Below are positions 39,948-50,060 of a DNA stretch of 64,000 bases, piece after piece. Source of the DNA: Lysobacteraceae bacterium NML93-0793 (GTDB taxonomy: Bacteria > Pseudomonadota > Gammaproteobacteria > Xanthomonadales > Xanthomonadaceae); assembly GCA_002324875.1 (NCBI GenBank), contig NTJG01000002.1:248001-312000 (forward strand), read 5' to 3'. The notes under the pieces were generated by a model. That model ran no database searches. It saw nothing but the letters and a program-made list of their open reading frames with translations, and had not been told where the DNA came from. Position 1 is the first letter of the stretch, and every line of letters starts with the position of its first letter. Position numbers and translations under genes: made by a program.

Positions 39948-40907
39948 ATGCACCCTCCGGTCACCTTCGGCGGTGATGCCCGGCAGGTGCCGGTGTTCTC
40001 GTACGCCGGTGGCCTCGACCACGACACCGGGCCGGAGCACGCCGAACGCCCCGAGCGTCTCGCTGCGGTGATCGAGGCCCTGCAGGCCGCGTTCCCCGAT
40101 CTGGATCTGCGCCAGGCGCCGGCCGCCACGCGCGGCCAGTTGCTGCGCGTGCACGACGAATCGCTGCTCGCGACCGTGCTCGAATCGCAGCCGACGGGGC
40201 GCATCCCACTCGATGCCGACACCGTGCTCTCGCCCGGCTCGGCGCTCGCGGCGCTGCATGCCGCGGGCGCGGGTGTCGCGGCGGTGGACCTGGTCTTCGG
40301 CGGCGACGCACGCCGCGCCTTCTGCGCGGTGCGCCCGCCCGGGCATCACGCCACGCGCGACATCGCGATGGGGTTCTGCCTGTTCAACAGCATCGCCGTC
40401 GCAGCCGCGCACGCGCTCGACCGCTACGGTCTGACCCGGGTGTCGATCGTCGATTTCGACGTGCATCACGGCAACGGCACCCAGGCGATCTTCGAAGCCG
40501 AGCCACGGGTGCAGTACCTCAGTTCGCACCAGTGGCCGCTGTATCCCGATACCGGTCATCGCAGCGAGCGCGGCGTGGGCAATATCGTCAACCTGCCGCT
40601 GCCGCCGGGAACGGGCAGCGAGGCGTTCCGCGCCGCGTGGCACGAGCGCCTGCTGCCGGAGATCGACGCCTTCGCCCCGCAGCTGGTGCTGGTGTCGGCC
40701 GGCTTCGACGCGCACCGCAGCGATCCGCTGGCCCAGCTCGAACTCGATGCCGCGGATTTCGGCTGGATCACCGGCGAACTCGTCGCGCTGGCCGACCGCC
40801 ATGCCGAAGGCCGGCTGGTCTCGATGCTCGAAGGCGGCTACGACCTGCAGGCACTGCGCGAATGCAGCGTGGCGCATCTGCGGTCTCTCAGGGCGACACC
40901 GGCCTGA
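39948..40907 (+). CDS. Histone deacetylase/acetylpolyamine amidohydrolase family protein
   Basis: The 319-residue protein shows all zinc-site motifs of the family: VRPPGHHATRD (His pair), VDFDVHHGNGTQ (Asp and His ligands), SSHQWPLYPDTG, LVSAGFDAHRSDPL (third ligand Asp) and EGGYDLQAL with the Tyr-type C-terminal loop. In bacteria these enzymes deacetylate polyamines, acetoin-pathway intermediates or proteins. It starts three bases after the adenosyltransferase stop, likely one operon. Cytoplasmic; substrate unknown. Confidence 0.94.
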   Translation: MHPPVTFGGDARQVPVFSYAGGLDHDTGPEHAERPERLAAVIEALQAAFPDLDLRQAPAATRGQLLRVHDESLLATVLESQPTGRIPLDADTVLSPGSALAALHAAGAGVAAVDLVFGGDARRAFCAVRPPGHHATRDIAMGFCLFNSIAVAAAHALDRYGLTRVSIVDFDVHHGNGTQAIFEAEPRVQYLSSHQWPLYPDTGHRSERGVGNIVNLPLPPGTGSEAFRAAWHERLLPEIDAFAPQLVLVSAGFDAHRSDPLAQLELDAADFGWITGELVALADRHAEGRLVSMLEGGYDLQALRECSVAHLRSLRATPA

Positions 40908-41122
40908 GCAGGTGCGGGCACGTACGCGCGCGACGCCCCGGTATCCCGGGCATCGGGCGCACTCAGCACGCGGTTGCCGACATCCATTCATGTTCAGCGC
41001 GCTGATGGCCGACGAGGCCACGCAGCGGCACGCCAGCCGGTGAATGAACGCGGCTTGGCCGCATTGCCGCTGCCCAAGGGATACGGCATGCTGGCGCACG
41101 TTTTTGGCTGAACGGATCGACC

Positions 41123-43591
41123 GTGCGCCCTGCCCTACGCTTGTTGCCTCTTCCGTTCTGCATCGCCGTCTCGCTGAGCGCCCACGCCGACGAGGCCTTG
41201 CGCCCGAATTACTGGGCGCTGTGCCCGATCGAGGACGCGGTTCCCGCGTTCGCCGATGCCCAGGCTCCGATCGGCTCGGTGGAGGATCGCGAGAACCAGC
41301 CCACCAACATCGACGGCAACCAGTTCGAAGGCCTGACCGGCGTGGACAGCGACTTCACCGGAAACGTCAGCGGCGACGTGACCCTGCGCCGCGGCGACCA
41401 GTTCCTCGGCACCGACGACCTGCAGTTCTCGCAGGAGGACGGCACCTTCGTCGCCAGCGGCAACGTGCGCTACCAGGATTCGGGCATGCGCGTGGTCGCC
41501 GACCGGCTCGAGGGCGACACGCTGGCCGAGTCCTACCGCATGGACAGCGTGCGCTACCAGTTGACCGCCCGCCGCGGCAACGGCGGCGCGGACCACATCC
41601 GCATGGACGGCACCGTCGGTGCATTGCTGGGCTCCACGTATTCCACCTGCACACCGAGCGACCGCTGGTGGGAGCTCAAGGCCGGCCAGATCGACATCGA
41701 CACCGACATGGGCATGGGCACCGCGCGCAACGCGACCCTGCGCGTGGGCAAGGTGCCGGTGCTGTACGTGCCCTGGTTCCGCTTCCCGATCGACGAGCGC
41801 CGCCTCTCGGGCCTGCTGTTCCCGCGCATCTCGCAGTCGGGCCGCAACGGCTTCGACTACACCCAGCCGATCTATCTCAACCTTGCGCCGCAGTTCGACA
41901 TGACCCTCGAGCCGCGTTTCATGAGCCGGCGCGGCGTGCAGCTGGGCACCGAGTTCCGCTTCCAGACCGACCGCACCCGCGGCGAACTCGACGTGGCCTA
42001 TCTGCCGTCGGACAAGCTCACCAGCCGCGAGCGCGAGCTCGAGGAAGAACAGGTGCCGATCGTCGAGAACCGGCGCAAGGACGATCGCGCCTTCCTGAGC
42101 TTCGGCGGGTCCTGGGACATCAATCCGACCTGGCAGGGCCGCACCAACCTGACCTGGATGAGCGATCCACGGTATCTCGAGGATTCGAGCAACAATGTCG
42201 ACGGCATTTCCTCGGTCAATGCGCTGAGCCAGATCGGCGTGTTCGGCCAGGGCACGTCGGGCGACCTCGGCTACTGGAACGCGAGCGTGCTCGCCGATTA
42301 CCAGCTGCTGACCGACTACACGCTGCCCGAGGCGGTGCTGCCCTACAACCGCCTGCCGCACGCCTCGTTCACCTGGCAACGTCCCTACGGCCGCTGGATC
42401 AACGCGGGCGTCGACACCACGGCCACCCGGTTCTCGCATCTCGACGACGCCGCGCGTCCGGGCGGAAGCCGCCTCGACGTCAAACCGTATGTGTCGATGC
42501 CGTTCGAGGGCGCGGCCTGGTTCGTGCGCCCGACGGTCGCTTACCGCCACACCAGCTACTCGCTCGACCGCGTGCTGGCCGACCGCATCGCCGAGCAGCG
42601 CGCACGCGCCGAACTCGGCATTCCGGGCGATGTGGCGGTACCCGCCGACACTCTCGCGCTCTACCGCAACACCTCGCCCAGCCGCAGCCAGCCGATCGGC
42701 TCGATCGACGCCGGCCTGTTCTTCGACCGCAACACCCGCTGGCGCGGCGAGGACTACCTGCACACCCTCGAGCCGCGGCTGTTCTATCTGAATTCGCCCT
42801 ACCGCGACCAGTCCGCACTGCCGCTGTTCGACACCACGCCGCTGACCTTCGGCTGGGGCCAGCTGTTCCGCGACAACCGCTATTCGGGCGCCGACCGCCA
42901 GGCCGACGCCAACCAGGTCACGATGGCGGTCAGTACGCGTCTGATCCGCGAATCGGACGGCATGGAGAAGCTCTCGGCCAGCCTCGGCCAGATCGTCTAC
43001 CTGTCCGATTCGCGGGTGACGATCCCGGGCGAAGCGCAGGTCGAACAGGGGCGCTCGGCCTGGGTCAGCGACGCGACCTACGCGATCAACGACCGCTGGA
43101 CGGTCAGCGCCGGCTACCAGTGGGACCCCAAGTTCCGCCGCGAAGACCTGATGTCGCTGCGCACGCGCTATCTGATCGGCGACGAGGGCATCGTCAACTT
43201 CGCCTATCGCCGTCGTGCGGATCTGATCGAACAGGCCGACCTGTCGTTCCTGTATCCGATCAGCGCCGCCTGGAGCGTGGTGGGCCGTTACTACTACTCG
43301 TTCACCGACAACCGGCTGCTCGAAGCGGTCGCCGGCGTGCAGTGGGACAGCTGCTGTCTCGCGGCGCGCGTGGTCGGTCGACGCTACCTGCGCAACCGCC
43401 AGGGCGAGCTGAACAACGCCATCATGTTCGAACTTGAACTGAAGGGTCTGGGGTCCGCCGGCCCCAACACGGAGGACCGTTTGCGCCGTGCTATTCTCGG
43501 TTATTACCGCGACGACCTCTATCTCGTGCCGCCGTCCGAGCTGCGCAACAGCGACGACGTGGAAACCCTCACTCCCGGCCTGAGCCAATGA
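41123..43591 (+). CDS. lptD: LPS-assembly protein LptD
   Basis: The 822-residue outer membrane protein starts with GTG 41123 and a signal peptide (about 1-22). The N-terminal OstA/LptA-like jellyroll (about 65-175) has FTGNVSGDVTLRRGDQFLGTDD and YQDSGMRVVADRL. The barrel domain has FPIDERRLSGLLFPRISQSGRNGFDY, QPIYLNLAPQFD, and a C-terminal YRRRADLIEQADLSFLYPI. Cysteines near the N-terminus (ALCPIEDA) and C-terminus (WDSCCLAARVV) fit the disulfides of LptD. With LptE it inserts lipopolysaccharide in the outer leaflet. The stop overlaps the surA start. Confidence 0.97.
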   Translation: MRPALRLLPLPFCIAVSLSAHADEALRPNYWALCPIEDAVPAFADAQAPIGSVEDRENQPTNIDGNQFEGLTGVDSDFTGNVSGDVTLRRGDQFLGTDDLQFSQEDGTFVASGNVRYQDSGMRVVADRLEGDTLAESYRMDSVRYQLTARRGNGGADHIRMDGTVGALLGSTYSTCTPSDRWWELKAGQIDIDTDMGMGTARNATLRVGKVPVLYVPWFRFPIDERRLSGLLFPRISQSGRNGFDYTQPIYLNLAPQFDMTLEPRFMSRRGVQLGTEFRFQTDRTRGELDVAYLPSDKLTSRERELEEEQVPIVENRRKDDRAFLSFGGSWDINPTWQGRTNLTWMSDPRYLEDSSNNVDGISSVNALSQIGVFGQGTSGDLGYWNASVLADYQLLTDYTLPEAVLPYNRLPHASFTWQRPYGRWINAGVDTTATRFSHLDDAARPGGSRLDVKPYVSMPFEGAAWFVRPTVAYRHTSYSLDRVLADRIAEQRARAELGIPGDVAVPADTLALYRNTSPSRSQPIGSIDAGLFFDRNTRWRGEDYLHTLEPRLFYLNSPYRDQSALPLFDTTPLTFGWGQLFRDNRYSGADRQADANQVTMAVSTRLIRESDGMEKLSASLGQIVYLSDSRVTIPGEAQVEQGRSAWVSDATYAINDRWTVSAGYQWDPKFRREDLMSLRTRYLIGDEGIVNFAYRRRADLIEQADLSFLYPISAAWSVVGRYYYSFTDNRLLEAVAGVQWDSCCLAARVVGRRYLRNRQGELNNAIMFELELKGLGSAGPNTEDRLRRAILGYYRDDLYLVPPSELRNSDDVETLTPGLSQ

Positions 43592-44907
43592 AGACACTGA
43601 TCCGTTCCCTCGCGGCGGCCGCCGTGCTGTTCGCCGTCAACGCCCAGGCGCAAGACCTGCAGCCCCTGGACCGCATCGCCGCCGTCGTCGACGAGGACGT
43701 GATCCTCGCCAGCGAACTCGAGCGTGCGGTGGCCAACATCCGCGGCCAGTACGCCACCCGCCAGGACCAGCTGCCGCCGCAGCAGATCCTCGAGCGCCAG
43801 GTGCTCGAGCGCCTGATCACCCTGCGTCTGCAGACCGCACGCGCCGCCCAGACCGGCGTGCGTGTCAGCGACGAGGAAGTGGACCAGGCGATCGCCGCGA
43901 TCGCCCAGCAGAACAACTTCACCATGGACCAGCTGCGCCAGCAGCTCGCGGGCGACGGCATGTCGTTCGACGATTTCCGCGCCTCGCTGCGCGACGAGCT
44001 GATGGTCCAGCGCATGCGTCAGCGCTTCGCGCAGACGCGCATCTCGGTCAGCGATGCCGAGGTCGAGGCGGCCCTGTCGGCCCAGGCCACGGGCGCCCAG
44101 TACCGGCTGGCGCACATCCTGGTCGCGCTGCCCGAAGGCGCGACGCCGGAGCAGATCCAGGTGGGCCAGCAGAAGATCGACGGCATCAAGGGCCTGCTCG
44201 ACCGCAACGAGATGGAATTCTCGGCCGCGGCGGTGCGCTATTCCGACAGCCCCAACGCGCTGGAAGGCGGCGACCTCGGCTGGCGCCGCAGCGACGAGAT
44301 TCCCGCGGCCTTCGCGACCGCGGTGACCTCGCTGCAGCCCGGCCAGATCATCGGCCCGATCCGTGGCCCCAGCGGATTCCAGTTGCTGCAGCTCGTCGAC
44401 GTGCGCGACGCCGCGCAGGCCGGCGGCGCGACGGTGACCGAGTTCCAGGCCCGCCACATCCTGATCCGCGCCACCGCGGGCGACGACAGCGCTGCCCGTG
44501 CTCGCGCCGATGCCCTGCGCGCCCGTATCGCCGGCGGCGCCGACTTCGCTGAGATCGCGCGCGAGAACTCCGAAGACACGAGCACGCGTGGCAACGGCGG
44601 CGATCTCGGCTGGTTCACCCAGGACGAGTTCGGTCCCGATTTCGGCAGCCAGGTCGCTGCGCTCGGCGACGGCGGGGTGTCGCAGCCGTTCCGCACCCAG
44701 GCCGGTTGGCACATCGTCCAGCGCATGGCCACCCGGCAGTCCGCAGGCAACGACAACAACCAGCGCGCCCAGGCGCGCGAGGCGATCGGCCAGCGCAAGC
44801 TCGAGGACGAGTGGGACCGCTACGTGCGCGAGCTGCGCGGCGAAGCCTACGTCAGCATCCGCATCGGTCCGAATCCCGACCCCGAGGTCGTGGGCAGCGG
44901 CGGATGA
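43588..44907 (+). CDS. surA: Periplasmic chaperone/peptidyl-prolyl isomerase SurA
   Basis: The 439-residue protein has a signal peptide (about 1-22, NAQAQ), a SurA N-domain (LDRIAAVVDEDVILASELERA, then IRGQYATRQDQLPP), and two parvulin domains: first about 168-275 (YRLAHILVALPEGATPEQIQ, GGDLGWRRSDEIPAAF) and second about 285-390 (QARHILIRATAGDD, GNGGDLGWFTQDEFGPDF). It escorts outer membrane proteins, including LptD encoded upstream with a four-base overlap, across the periplasm. Normal length. Confidence 0.97.
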   Translation: MKTLIRSLAAAAVLFAVNAQAQDLQPLDRIAAVVDEDVILASELERAVANIRGQYATRQDQLPPQQILERQVLERLITLRLQTARAAQTGVRVSDEEVDQAIAAIAQQNNFTMDQLRQQLAGDGMSFDDFRASLRDELMVQRMRQRFAQTRISVSDAEVEAALSAQATGAQYRLAHILVALPEGATPEQIQVGQQKIDGIKGLLDRNEMEFSAAAVRYSDSPNALEGGDLGWRRSDEIPAAFATAVTSLQPGQIIGPIRGPSGFQLLQLVDVRDAAQAGGATVTEFQARHILIRATAGDDSAARARADALRARIAGGADFAEIARENSEDTSTRGNGGDLGWFTQDEFGPDFGSQVAALGDGGVSQPFRTQAGWHIVQRMATRQSAGNDNNQRAQAREAIGQRKLEDEWDRYVRELRGEAYVSIRIGPNPDPEVVGSGG

Positions 44908-45109
44908 GCGACACGGGCCGCCACGCACCGGATCGCGCCGCGATCCTCGCGCGGCGGTCCCGGTCTGTCCTGAAAGCGCACGCATGCCGCGCGCTCGCCG
45001 CTCGGCTCGCGGCAGAATCCTTCGGAACACCGGGCGCCCGGGCGACGATCGCGCCCTCCCGGATTCCCCCGCCCCGCGCCGCGCGTGAGGCGCCAAGCCT
45101 GTCAGCGTC

Positions 45110-46090
45110 GTGAATCGCCCCCGGCTGGCCCTGGTGCCCGGTGAACCTGCGGGGATCGGGCCCGAACTGTGCGTGCGTGCGGCCTGGCACGACGTCGATG
45201 CCGATCTCGTCGTCATCGGCGACAGTGCCGTGCTCCAGCGCGCCGCGGCCGCGATCGGGCGTCCGCTGACGTTCGCCGATGCCGATGCGGCAGACGTTCG
45301 CGCGGGGACGCTGCGCCTCATCGAACAGCCGCTCCCCGCCACGGCCGCGTTCGGCGCACCCGAGCCCGCGAACGCACCCGGCGTCGTCGCGGCCCTGCTG
45401 TACGCCGCCCACGGCTGCCGCGACGGGCGCTTCGACGGCATGGTGACCGGTCCGGTGCACAAGGCTGCGATCAACGCCGGCGGCGTGCCCTACACCGGCA
45501 CCACCGAATTGCTGGCCGACGATGCCGGCTGTCCTGTGGTGATGATGCTCGCCAATCCGACGTTGCGCGTGGCGCTGGCGACGACCCACCTGCCCCTGCG
45601 TGCGGTGCCGGACGCGATCACCGTGGAGGCGCTCGAACGGGTGCTGCGGATTCTCGACGGCGCCCTGCGCCGTGATTTCGGAATCGCCCACCCGCGCATC
45701 GCCGTGCTCGGGCTCAACCCGCATGCGGGCGAGGACGGGCATCTCGGCCGGGAGGAGATCGAGACGATCACACCCGCGCTCGAACGGCTGCGCGGAGCCG
45801 GCCTGCGTCTGGACGGCCCGCTGCCGGCCGACACCGCGTTTCTGCCCGCTCGGCTGCGCGACGTCGACGCGGTGCTGGCGATGTATCACGACCAGGGCCT
45901 GCCGGTGCTCAAGTACAGCGGTTTCGAATCGGCGGTGAACCTCACGCTGGGCCTGCCCTACCCGCGGGTCGCAGTCGACCACGGCACGGCGCTCGAACTG
46001 GCCGGCAGCGGCCGCGCCGATCCGTCGAGCCTGTTCGCCGCGATCGACCAGTGCGCGGCGCTGGCGCGACATCGCAGGCACGCCCGATGA
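45110..46090 (+). CDS. pdxA: 4-hydroxythreonine-4-phosphate dehydrogenase
   Basis: The 326-residue enzyme of the pyridoxal-phosphate pathway. Motifs: [13 protein letters not shown] (with E in place of the more common D), [46 protein letters not shown], and the metal site [12 protein letters not shown] followed by [15 protein letters not shown]. The start is GTG 45110. A gap of about 200 bases separates it from surA; only a doubtful small frame fills it. Its stop overlaps the csaA start. Confidence 0.96.
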   Translation: MNRPRLALVPGEPAGIGPELCVRAAWHDVDADLVVIGDSAVLQRAAAAIGRPLTFADADAADVRAGTLRLIEQPLPATAAFGAPEPANAPGVVAALLYAAHGCRDGRFDGMVTGPVHKAAINAGGVPYTGTTELLADDAGCPVVMMLANPTLRVALATTHLPLRAVPDAITVEALERVLRILDGALRRDFGIAHPRIAVLGLNPHAGEDGHLGREEIETITPALERLRGAGLRLDGPLPADTAFLPARLRDVDAVLAMYHDQGLPVLKYSGFESAVNLTLGLPYPRVAVDHGTALELAGSGRADPSSLFAAIDQCAALARHRRHAR

Positions 46091-46434
46091 GCGATGCGTC
46101 GACGATCGGCTGGGACGACTTCATGCGGGTCGACCTGCGCGTGGGCCGTGTGGTCGCCGCCGAACCGTTTGCCGCCGCGCGGCGGCCGGCCTACGTGCTG
46201 CACGTGGACTTCGGCCCGGACGTCGGCGTGCGCAAGTCCAGCGCACAGATCACCGCGCACTACACGCCCGAGGCCCTGATCGGACGCCTCGTCGTGGGCG
46301 TGGTGAATTTCCCGCCCAAGCAGATCGGTCCGCTGATGTCCGAATGCCTGATCACCGGCTTCCACGATGCCGACGGCGCCGTGCGCCTGTGCGTGCCGGA
46401 CGGGGACATCGCCCCCGGCACGCGTCTGCTGTAA
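46087..46434 (+). CDS. csaA: CsaA-type tRNA-binding/chaperone-like protein
   Basis: The 115-residue protein has the EMAP/Trbp111 OB fold: [70 protein letters not shown] and the C-terminal [10 protein letters not shown]. CsaA proteins bind tRNA and were proposed as secretion chaperones; the role in gammaproteobacteria is not settled. It overlaps pdxA by four bases and precedes rsmA by 24, so it has been placed inside the usual pdxA-rsmA junction. Confidence 0.94.
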   Translation: MSDASTIGWDDFMRVDLRVGRVVAAEPFAAARRPAYVLHVDFGPDVGVRKSSAQITAHYTPEALIGRLVVGVVNFPPKQIGPLMSECLITGFHDADGAVRLCVPDGDIAPGTRLL

Positions 46435-46458
46435 CCCGAACTCCGAGCGACGCCGACC

Positions 46459-47280
46459 ATGAGCCGACACCCACCCCGCCCCGGTGCCTTCACCGAACCG
46501 CCGAAGAAGTCGCTGGGCCAGAACTTCCTCCACGAGCGCGGCGTCGTGGATCGCATCGTGCTGGCGATCGCGCCGAAGCCCGGCGAGCACATCGTCGAGA
46601 TCGGCCCGGGCCAGGGTGCGATGACCTTCCCGCTGCTGGACCGGCACGGCGCGCTGACCGCGATCGAGTTCGACCGCGACCTGCTCGCGCCGCTCACCGC
46701 GCAGGCCGCCGCGCACGGCGCGCTGACCCTGGTGCACGCCAACGTGCTCGACGTCGACCTCACCGCCCTGGCGGCGGGTACGCCGATCCGTCTGGTCGGC
46801 AACCTGCCCTACAACCTGTCGTCTCCGATCCTGTTCCACGCACTCGCGCATGCACCGGCCATCGTCGACATGCATTTCATGCTGCAGAAGGAAGTCGTCG
46901 AGCGCATGGCGGCCGGCCCCGGCAGCAAGGTCTACGGCCGGCTGAGCGTGATGCTGCAGGCGTATTGCGAGGTCACGGCGCTGTTCACCGTGGGGCCCGG
47001 CGCGTTCCGCCCGCCGCCCAAGGTCGACTCGGCGGTCGTGCGTCTGCGCCCGCGTGCGGCGGAGACGATCGGCATCGACGATCCGGCGCGGTTCGCCGCG
47101 ATTGTGCGCGCCGCATTCGGCCAACGTCGCAAGACGCTGCGCAATGCGCTCGGGGGCGTCGTGGAGGTCGAGACGATCGTCGCCGCCGGCATCGATCCGC
47201 GGACACGCGCCGAGCAACTCGGGGTCGCGGATTTCGTGCGTCTGGCCAACACCGCGGCTGCCGAACCGGGCGCGCAGTAG
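46459..47280 (+). CDS. rsmA: 16S rRNA dimethyladenosine transferase RsmA (KsgA)
   Basis: The 273-residue methyltransferase has [18 protein letters not shown] at the N-terminus, SAM motif [15 protein letters not shown], and the catalytic [39 protein letters not shown] comes next and the C-terminal [12 protein letters not shown]. It dimethylates A1518 and A1519 of 16S rRNA, a late step in small-subunit assembly. Position before apaG-apaH is the classical gammaproteobacterial order. Confidence 0.97.
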   Translation: MSRHPPRPGAFTEPPKKSLGQNFLHERGVVDRIVLAIAPKPGEHIVEIGPGQGAMTFPLLDRHGALTAIEFDRDLLAPLTAQAAAHGALTLVHANVLDVDLTALAAGTPIRLVGNLPYNLSSPILFHALAHAPAIVDMHFMLQKEVVERMAAGPGSKVYGRLSVMLQAYCEVTALFTVGPGAFRPPPKVDSAVVRLRPRAAETIGIDDPARFAAIVRAAFGQRRKTLRNALGGVVEVETIVAAGIDPRTRAEQLGVADFVRLANTAAAEPGAQ

Positions 47281-47318
47281 TCGAAGCATTCATGCCATCC
47301 CGCTACACTGGAGCGGCC

Positions 47319-47702
47319 ATGGACGAGACCGCCGACTACACCCTCGAAATCCAGATCGCGACGCGCTTCCTCGACGAGGAATCCAGGCCCGACGACGACC
47401 GGTACGTGTTCGCGTACACGATCCGCATACGCAACGTCGGCCGCCTGCCGGCGCAGCTGGTCTCGCGCCACTGGATCATCACCGACGCCAACGGGCGGGT
47501 CGAGGAAGTGCGCGGCGACGGCGTCGTCGGCGAGCAGCCGCGCCTCGAGCCGGGCGAAGACTTCACCTACACCTCGGGCGCCGTGCTGGCCACCGCGGTC
47601 GGCACGATGGAAGGCAGCTACGACATGATCGGCGACGACGGCGCGCACTTCGATGCGCCGATTCCGCCGTTCACGCTGTCCGTCCCGCGAACCCTGCACT
47701 GA
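47319..47702 (+). CDS. apaG: ApaG protein (DUF525)
   Basis: The 127-residue protein is the ApaG beta-sandwich: [78 protein letters not shown] and a GTMEGSYDM loop. It resembles a fibronectin-III/F-box-associated fold and may bind phosphates or proteins; the exact job is unknown, though linked to apaH. Start at ATG 47319; the earlier ATG at 47292 would add nine residues. The next gene starts within its stop codon. Confidence 0.95.
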   Translation: MDETADYTLEIQIATRFLDEESRPDDDRYVFAYTIRIRNVGRLPAQLVSRHWIITDANGRVEEVRGDGVVGEQPRLEPGEDFTYTSGAVLATAVGTMEGSYDMIGDDGAHFDAPIPPFTLSVPRTLH

Positions 47703-48553
47703 TGGCTGTCTGGGCCATCGGCGACCTGCAGGGCTGCTACGACCCCACCCGGCGTCTGCTCGACGCGATCCGCTTCGATCCCGCCAAGGACCGGCTGTGG
47801 TTCTGCGGTGATCTGGTCAACCGCGGCGGGGAATCGATCGAGACGCTGCGTCTGGTGCACTCGCTGCGCGAGAACGTGGTCAGCGTGCTCGGCAACCACG
47901 ACCTGTCGCTGCTGGCGATCGCCGAGCGTCGCGAAGAGGACCAGCGCAAGGTCAACGCCGATCTCCAGGGCGTGCTGTTCGCGCACGATCGCGACGTGCT
48001 GCTCGACTGGCTGCGCACCTGCCCGCTGCTCCATGTCGACCGCGCGCTCGGCTGGATGATGCTGCACGCGGGCCTCGCGCCGCGCTGGACCACGCAGCTC
48101 GCACAGAAGCACGCCGGCGAGATCGAGCACAAGCTGCGCAGCGGCGGCTACCGCAAGCTGCTGCGGAACATGTACGGCGATCGTCCGGCCTGGTCGCCGC
48201 ATCTCACCGGTCCGGACCGTGATCGCGCGATCATCAACATCTTCACGCGCATGCGCTACTGCGCGCCCAAGGGCCGCATCGCGTTCGAGGAGAAGGGCGC
48301 GCCCGGCACACAGCAGCCCGGTCTCTATCCCTGGTACGAAGTGCCCGGACGCGCGGAGCGTGATCTGAAGATCGTCTGTGGCCACTGGTCGACGCTCGGC
48401 CTGTTCATCGGCCACGGCGTCCACGCCATCGACACCGGCGCGGTCTGGGGCGGCAAGCTCACCGCATTGCAGCTCGATGCCGAGAGTCTGCACGTGGTGC
48501 AGGTCGAGGGACGCGACGTGTCCGACCTGCCACCGCGCAAGCTGCCGGCCTGA
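47702..48553 (+). CDS. apaH: Diadenosine tetraphosphatase (symmetrical)
   Basis: The 283-residue metallophosphatase has AIGDLQGCYDP (GDxxG), WFCGDLVNRGGES (GDxxxRG), VLGNHDLSLL (GNHD) and the later MLHAGLAPRW and CGHWSTLG metal ligands. It splits Ap4A and also acts as an RNA decapping enzyme in E. coli. TGATG overlap with apaG. It is the last gene of the lptD-to-apaH series, and a hairpin follows. Confidence 0.97.
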   Translation: MAVWAIGDLQGCYDPTRRLLDAIRFDPAKDRLWFCGDLVNRGGESIETLRLVHSLRENVVSVLGNHDLSLLAIAERREEDQRKVNADLQGVLFAHDRDVLLDWLRTCPLLHVDRALGWMMLHAGLAPRWTTQLAQKHAGEIEHKLRSGGYRKLLRNMYGDRPAWSPHLTGPDRDRAIINIFTRMRYCAPKGRIAFEEKGAPGTQQPGLYPWYEVPGRAERDLKIVCGHWSTLGLFIGHGVHAIDTGAVWGGKLTALQLDAESLHVVQVEGRDVSDLPPRKLPA

Positions 48554-48558
48554 TCGCA

Positions 48559-48584
48559 CGGCGGACGACGGGCGTCCTCCGCCG
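48559..48584. terminator. Hairpin downstream of apaH
   Basis: A stem of seven pairs, one mismatch and three pairs (48559-48569 against 48574-48584) begins six bases past the apaH stop. The 180-base gap to the convergent folA gene shows nothing else. Confidence 0.6.
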
Positions 48585-48733
48585 CGCATTGTCCGATCTG
48601 CAGCGGCGCACCCACGAACTCGCTACCTGCTCATCGGCGCGGCACCACGGCACCGCGCCAGCACCCGCAAAGTCGACGGCCATAGTCATCGCGGCAGACG
48701 GCCGGCGCGGACGCGCGCCGCCCCAGACGCGGA

Positions 48734-49231
48734 TCAGGCGCGGCGGTACTCGACGAAATCGAAGGCGTGCGCATGGCGCGCATCCGCTGCATGCGACGTG
48801 CGCGAGACCTCGCGCCACACGGCCGCGTCCCGGTCGGGAAAGAACGCATGGGCACGCTCGACGATCGTGTCGACATGGGTCAGCTGCAGCACATCCGCCT
48901 GCGGCAGCGCGAGGCGGTAGATCTCGCCGCCACCGATGACGCACAGCTCGGCGGCCTCGCCCGCCGCGGCGATCGCATCGTCGAACGTGGCCACCGCCCG
49001 CATGCCCGCAAACGGCACCTGGCCGCTGCGCGTGAGCACCAGATTGGTCCGCCCCGGCAGCGCCCGGCCCAGGGATTCCGCGGTCTTGCGGCCCATCAGC
49101 ACCGGCTTGCCGATCGTCAGCGCCTTGAAGTGGCGGAAGTCGTCGGGCAGATGCCAGGGCATCGCATTGTCGCGGCCGATCGCGCCCCGGCGATCCAGCG
49201 CGGCGACGAGCACCAGCGCAGGCCGGCTCAT
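48734..49231 (-). CDS. folA: Dihydrofolate reductase
   Basis: The 165-residue enzyme has [30 protein letters not shown] in two pieces of the substrate site (Asp near 30), [21 protein letters not shown] for NADPH, and [13 protein letters not shown]. It reduces dihydrofolate, replenishing the cofactor consumed by ThyA. Its ATG at 49231 overlaps the thyA stop by four bases, so the pair is translated together. Confidence 0.97.
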   Translation of the reverse strand: MSRPALVLVAALDRRGAIGRDNAMPWHLPDDFRHFKALTIGKPVLMGRKTAESLGRALPGRTNLVLTRSGQVPFAGMRAVATFDDAIAAAGEAAELCVIGGGEIYRLALPQADVLQLTHVDTIVERAHAFFPDRDAAVWREVSRTSHAADARHAHAFDFVEYRRA

Positions 49232-50022
49232 ACCGCGATCGGCGCCTTGATCGCGGGCGCGGGATCGTAGCCTTCGATCGCGATGTCCTCGAAGCGGAAC
49301 CCGAACAGGTCGGTGACCTCCGGGTTGAGCCGCAGCGTCGGCAGCGCGCGTGGCGTGCGGGTCAGCTGCTCGCGCGCCTGATCGAAGTGATTCGAATACA
49401 GGTGCGCATCGCCCAGCGTGTGCACGAAATCGCCGACGCCCAGCCCGCACACCTGCGCCACCATGTGGGTCAGCAGCGCGTAGCTGGCGATGTTGAACGG
49501 CACGCCGAGAAAGATGTCCCCGCTGCGCTGGTAGAGCTGGCAGCTGAGCTTGCCGTCGACGACGTAGAACTGGAACAGCGCATGGCAGGGCATCAGCGCC
49601 ATCTCCGACAGCTCGCCGACGTTCCAGGCACTGACCACCAGACGCCGCGAATCGGGATTGCGACGGATTTCGTCGACCAGCCACTGCATCTGGTCGATGG
49701 TGCGGCCGTCGGCCGTCGTCCAGCGCCGCCACTGCTTGCCGTAGACCGGGCCCAGTTCGCCGTCGGCGTCGGCCCATTCGTCCCAGATGCTGACCTTGTT
49801 CGCCTTGAGGTAGGCGATGTTGGTCTCGCCCTGCAGGAACCACAGCAGCTCGTGGATGATCGAGCGCAGGTGCAGCTTCTTGGTGGTCACCAGCGGAAAG
49901 CCGGCAGCGAGGTCGAAGCGCATCTGCCAGCCGAACACGCTGCGCGTGCCGGTGCCGGTGCGGTCGGATTTATCGGCGCCGTGCTCGAGCACGTGCTGCA
50001 GCAGATCGAGGTACTGCTTCAT
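49228..50022 (-). CDS. thyA: Thymidylate synthase
   Basis: The 264-residue enzyme matches E. coli ThyA in length. Nucleophile Cys146 lies in [14 protein letters not shown], with [12 protein letters not shown] at the N-terminus, [20 protein letters not shown] for dUMP and folate, and [12 protein letters not shown]. It makes dTMP from dUMP using methylene-tetrahydrofolate. Start at ATG 50022, 38 bases after lgt on the same strand. Confidence 0.98.
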   Translation of the reverse strand: MKQYLDLLQHVLEHGADKSDRTGTGTRSVFGWQMRFDLAAGFPLVTTKKLHLRSIIHELLWFLQGETNIAYLKANKVSIWDEWADADGELGPVYGKQWRRWTTADGRTIDQMQWLVDEIRRNPDSRRLVVSAWNVGELSEMALMPCHALFQFYVVDGKLSCQLYQRSGDIFLGVPFNIASYALLTHMVAQVCGLGVGDFVHTLGDAHLYSNHFDQAREQLTRTPRALPTLRLNPEVTDLFGFRFEDIAIEGYDPAPAIKAPIAV

Positions 50023-50060
50023 CGCGATCTCCGGATCAGTCGGGGCGATGCGTGCATCGC

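Noticed and set aside
41135-43597. 820-codon open frame opposite lptD
   Set aside because: Shadow of lptD; no signal, domain or ribosome site.
44904-45113. 69-residue frame overlapping the surA stop and pdxA start
   Set aside because: Starts with an ATGA overlap but has shadow-like Arg/Ala composition and no recognisable feature; left out of the gene list pending comparison with relatives.
48571-48944. Open frames between apaH and folA
   Set aside because: They overlap folA on the other strand and show no motif.
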